Assembly: GCA_007571225.1 (NCBI GenBank)
Contig: RKRU01000068.1
Span: 1 to 15,490 of the forward strand
Reading direction: 5' to 3'
Origin: Nitrosopumilaceae archaeon
GTDB taxonomy: Archaea > Thermoproteota > Nitrososphaeria > Nitrososphaerales > Nitrosopumilaceae
Length of the DNA stretch: 15,490 bases
The translations under genes were made by a program, and so were the position numbers. Under the pieces are notes generated by a model. The model did not search any database. It was not told the origin of the DNA and saw only the letters and a program-made list of their open reading frames with translations. Positions 13,088 through 15,490 of this stretch are shown in pieces. Within the stretch, counting starts at the first letter, position 1; every line of letters begins with the position of its first letter.

Positions 13088-13894
13088 TTGACATTTGCAG
13101 CAAGGACCAGTGGTTCTGACGATCTAAAGACCATAATATCTGCAATCTCTACACTAGTTGAGGAGGCCACGTTTGTTGCAACGGCCGAGGGAATCACGTT
13201 TAGGGGCATGGATCCGTCTCATGTGGCGCTCATAGACATATCATGGCCCAACTCTGCCTTTGAGCGGTACGAGTGTGACAGTGATGTCAAGTTCGGGGTA
13301 CGCATAGACGAATTCTCCAAGATAATAAAACGTGCCGACAAAAAGGACAGCATAGATGTCAGCATTACCGACGAGAACAAACTACTGATCTCGGTAGGAC
13401 GAAACAAGAGATACAAGATCAGACTGATCGAGATCTCAGCCACCGATACGCCGCTCCCAAAGATCACATACGATGCCAAGATAGTGATGCCGTCATCCAA
13501 ATTTGACAAGATGCTTGGCGATGTCCATGTGGTGTCCGAATATCTGACTATGAGCGCCTCTGCAGATTTAGTCGAGTTCTCAGGCACGGGTGACTCTGGG
13601 GAGGTAACGATAGCGATGAATGTCGGTGATAATGCTGCTGATGGTACTGGTGGTGAAGGCGGTGGCGGCGATAACGAGAGATCCACTACAAACATAATCG
13701 AGGATCTCTCCGTCCAGGCTGACAGTACGGGTACCTACTCACTGGAGTATCTAAGTCCGGTGATAAAGGCTGTGGGCTCGGCCACCACGCGTGTTACATG
13801 CGAATACTCCAGCGCCAAACCGCTTCGTTTGGAATGTAGGGTAGCCAACATAGGACGAATCCATTTCTACTTGGCTCCCCGTGTGGACGGTTAA
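13088..13894 (+). CDS. pcn: DNA polymerase sliding clamp PCNA with a Gly-rich loop insertion
   Basis: Ring-forming clamp that tethers DNA polymerases, the flap nuclease Fen1 and ligase to DNA. I start it at TTG 13088 because the protein then begins MTFAARTSGS, the usual form of thaumarchaeal clamps, and because of the TATA spacing. TTG 13082 is possible; TTG 13061 is unlikely. Hallmarks: STLVEEATFVATAEGITFRG (21-40), MDPSHVALIDISWPNSAFER (41-60), FGVRIDEFSKIIKRADKKD (69-87), the interdomain linker near IEISATDTPLPKITYD (114-129) and the end CRVANIGRIHFYLAPRV. At 268 residues it exceeds the usual 245-250. The excess is a Gly/Asp/Asn-rich stretch at about 181-202 (DNAADGTGGEGGGGDNERST) in a loop of the second half, which should face the surface. 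Confidence 0.95.
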   Translation: MTFAARTSGSDDLKTIISAISTLVEEATFVATAEGITFRGMDPSHVALIDISWPNSAFERYECDSDVKFGVRIDEFSKIIKRADKKDSIDVSITDENKLLISVGRNKRYKIRLIEISATDTPLPKITYDAKIVMPSSKFDKMLGDVHVVSEYLTMSASADLVEFSGTGDSGEVTIAMNVGDNAADGTGGEGGGGDNERSTTNIIEDLSVQADSTGTYSLEYLSPVIKAVGSATTRVTCEYSSAKPLRLECRVANIGRIHFYLAPRVDG

Positions 13895-13896
13895 GC

Positions 13897-13905
13897 ATTT
13901 TAACA
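13897..13905 (+). promoter_or_regulatory. TATA box of the aspartate kinase gene
   Basis: ATTTTAACA is centred about 28 bases before the ATG at 13929, only three bases after the pcna stop codon. The kinase can therefore be transcribed from its own leaderless promoter despite the 34-base gap. Confidence 0.5.
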
Positions 13906-13928
13906 TTCGTTGCAATAGATGAGTTGGT

Positions 13929-15335
13929 ATGCAGTTGTTGGTGATAAAGTATGACGGGGCATCAATCTCGTCTGCAGGGGACATATGCAGCGTCTCGGCA
14001 TATCTTACCGAGATGTCCAAGACAAACCGTACGGTGGTGGTATGCTCTGCAATCGACAGGGTTACAGACTCGCTTATGGATATAGCGGACTACATTAGAA
14101 GGGGGAAGAAGGATGCCGCAAAACGGCTTGCGGCCTCAATCATCAATCGCCATAGGCGCCTTGCAAGACAGACGACGAAGCAGCCCACCACACAGAAGAG
14201 GCTGCTTGGCGCAATAGAGAGCGACTCTGCGGAGCTGCTGGCCCTGATCGATGGCATGATCCTCCTAGGTGAGATGACGCCTGGCATGAAGGACTATATC
14301 CTGTCGTTTGGTGAGCGGCTCTCGACAAAACTGCTGGCCGGTGCGCTGACTGATGCAGGCAGGCGCGCAGTTGCGCTCACCGGAAGCGAAGCAGGCATAA
14401 TTACGGACTCGGAGTTCGGTGAGGCCAAGCCGTTGATGGATACGACGCGTCTGAGGGTGGCAGAGAAGGTGGGTGCGATATTCTTAGATGGCGCGATCCC
14501 GGTGGTGGGTGGATTTGTGGGATCTGATCAGCACGGCCGCCTTACCACGCTGGGCCGGGGCGGTTCTGACTATACTGCCACAATAATCGGTTCGTGCATG
14601 CGTGCAGATGAGATATGGCTTATGGGCAGTGTTGATGGACTCTTCACTGCTGATCCAAAGGTCACACGGGATGCAAAGACACTCGTACATGTCTCATATG
14701 TGGAGGCAATAGAGATGGCCCTCTTTGGTGCAAAGCAGATACATCCGCGTACCTTCGAACCTGTACTCTCAAAGGAGATTACCATGAGAATCCGGAGCGC
14801 CAAAAACACCGACAATAAAGGTACCTTGGTTACGGCATCACCGCCTCTTGCAATCAGGAACACGGTAAAGTGCGTAAGCCGCATACAGAACAGCGGACTG
14901 ATCGATATACGCGGAGGTAGCATGGTGGGCATGCCTGGAACTGCCGCCAAGATATTTGCAACACTGGCTGCTGCCGGTATCAACGTGATGATGATATCGC
15001 AGAACCCATCAGAATCAAGTATTACGATAGTCGTCAAAGATGCCGATCTTGACCGGGCTGTAAACGCACTGGAGATGAAGCTGCTGGGCCAGATAATAAA
15101 AAAGATCGACGTTACCATCAACATGACCATAATTGCGCTGATTGGTCTGGGGATGCGCGGCACGGCCGGGGTGGCCTCAAAGGTCTTTACAGCCATGGGT
15201 GCTGCTGGCATAAACGTTGCAATGATAACACAAGGCTCCTCTGAACTGAACTTGGCTTTTGTCGTGCGCAATATAGATGCCGATACTGCAATACGCGCAC
15301 TTCATGATGCTTTTGATCTAGGCCGGATAAACTAA
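13929..15335 (+). CDS. lysC: Aspartate kinase with two C-terminal ACT domains
   Basis: Phosphorylates aspartate, the first step toward threonine, methionine and, where present, lysine. The 468-residue layout is normal: kinase domain (1-300) then tandem ACT regulatory domains (about 318-468, MPGTAAKIFATLAAAGINVM and MRGTAGVASKVFTAMGAAGI) that usually bind the feedback inhibitor. Conserved motifs are VVVCSAIDRVTDSL, SFGERLS (126-132), LGRGGSDYTA (208-217), SVDGLFTADPKV (234-245) and FGAKQIHPRT (266-275). The N-terminal KFGGTS motif, which contacts ATP phosphate and aspartate, is altered to KYDGAS (7-12): the Lys is kept, but one Gly is Asp and Thr is Ala. The ORF is otherwise intact, so altered kinetics or a lineage trait are more likely than loss. 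The next ATG upstream (13919) is out of frame. Confidence 0.93.
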   Translation: MQLLVIKYDGASISSAGDICSVSAYLTEMSKTNRTVVVCSAIDRVTDSLMDIADYIRRGKKDAAKRLAASIINRHRRLARQTTKQPTTQKRLLGAIESDSAELLALIDGMILLGEMTPGMKDYILSFGERLSTKLLAGALTDAGRRAVALTGSEAGIITDSEFGEAKPLMDTTRLRVAEKVGAIFLDGAIPVVGGFVGSDQHGRLTTLGRGGSDYTATIIGSCMRADEIWLMGSVDGLFTADPKVTRDAKTLVHVSYVEAIEMALFGAKQIHPRTFEPVLSKEITMRIRSAKNTDNKGTLVTASPPLAIRNTVKCVSRIQNSGLIDIRGGSMVGMPGTAAKIFATLAAAGINVMMISQNPSESSITIVVKDADLDRAVNALEMKLLGQIIKKIDVTINMTIIALIGLGMRGTAGVASKVFTAMGAAGINVAMITQGSSELNLAFVVRNIDADTAIRALHDAFDLGRIN

Positions 15336-15353
15336 CCGGCAGCCGGACCAGAT

Positions 15354-15369
15354 ACGGCCCCCCGGCCGT
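15354..15369 (+). terminator. GC-rich hairpin after the aspartate kinase gene
   Basis: ACGGCC and GGCCGT form a perfect 6-bp stem around CCCC, 19 bases after the stop codon. A shorter palindrome, CCGGCAGCCGG, lies just before it. No T-run follows, so the role in termination is uncertain. Confidence 0.3.
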
Positions 15370-15405
15370 GCAACGTCTTGCTATAATGACTTAGGAGGAC
15401 GGTAT

Positions 15406-15490
15406 ATGTCGTGGGTGATCCCGGCAGTTTCAGTGTTGTGAGGGGTACGAGGCGAAATGAAATGTTCTAATGGGTCTTGCGACGACGACG
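15406..15490 (+). CDS. Start of a gene cut by the window end, interrupted by an in-frame TGA
   Basis: AGGAGG (15393-15398) lies seven bases before ATG 15406, an ideal Shine-Dalgarno spacing, with a TATA-like GCTATAATG at 15380-15388. The frame reads MSWVIPAVSVL, then TGA (15439-15441). Seventeen codons after the first ATG, in the same frame, ATG 15457 opens MKCSNGSCDDD and runs off the window. It may be a short leader peptide followed by a gene, a gene with a nonsense mutation, or an error in the sequence. Product not recognised. Confidence 0.3.

Noticed and set aside
14570..15271. A 233-codon minus-strand frame opposite the aspartate kinase
   Set aside because: It is the antisense shadow of a strongly conserved gene, and its Ile/Ser/Ala/Pro-rich composition follows from the kinase codons.

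Overview
The window looks like chromosomal DNA of an ammonia-oxidising-type archaeon (Thaumarchaeota / Nitrososphaeria). The main evidence is the right-hand block, in which Rpo11 (RNA polymerase subunit L), transcription factor S, a PCNA sliding clamp and an aspartate kinase follow one another on the + strand. Most genes have an archaeal TATA box about 23-30 bases before the start codon and little or no leader. Base composition looks close to 50% G+C, well above free-living Nitrosopumilus, so a Cenarchaeum-like or other higher-GC lineage is possible. The species cannot be fixed from the sequence alone.

Left part (1-6605), all + strand: a short tandem-repeat tract, a large MscS-type mechanosensitive channel, a radical-SAM/PLP enzyme of the KamA (lysine 2,3-aminomutase-like) family, a type I glutamine synthetase, and a J-domain protein with a long beta-rich body and a Gly/Asp/Arg tail. 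Middle (6606-10640): a minus-strand membrane adenylate-cyclase-like sensor (HAMP plus class III cyclase), a + strand DUSP23-like phosphatase, a minus-strand pair of very small paralogous genes (50 and 53 codons) and an unrecognised minus-strand 197-codon gene. A decayed zone follows (10641-12219), with a transposase-like reading-frame fragment, a nested stem-loop and a dead IS630-family transposase. Right part (12220-15490): the rpo11-tfs-pcna-lysC block and the start of something cut by the window end.

Two families of short non-coding repeats run through the window and are its most interesting content. Family A is about 138 bp, with 18-bp terminal inverted repeats. One copy (6723-6860) has a perfect 8-bp target duplication, so it behaves as a miniature inverted-repeat transposable element. 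A second copy (from 1980) has been interrupted by a family B element, and isolated ends occur at 1-29 and 10035-10052. Family B is about 84 bp, with 16-bp terminal inverted repeats and an internal 7-bp hairpin that shows a compensatory base-pair change between copies. Its three recognisable copies (2099-2181, 8800-8883, 12220-12301) all lie 61-79 bp before a start codon, in the same orientation relative to that gene. B may therefore be a mobile or duplicated promoter-proximal regulatory element.

Functionally the window mixes nitrogen and amino-acid metabolism (glutamine synthetase, aspartate kinase, KamA-like aminomutase), stress and signalling (MscS, cyclase, phosphatase, J-protein) and core information processing (Rpo11, TFS, PCNA). 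Several proteins have altered hallmark residues: HSD for HPD in the J domain, KYDGAS for KFGGTS in the aspartate kinase, Lys for the transition-state Arg in the cyclase, and a Gly-rich insertion in PCNA.
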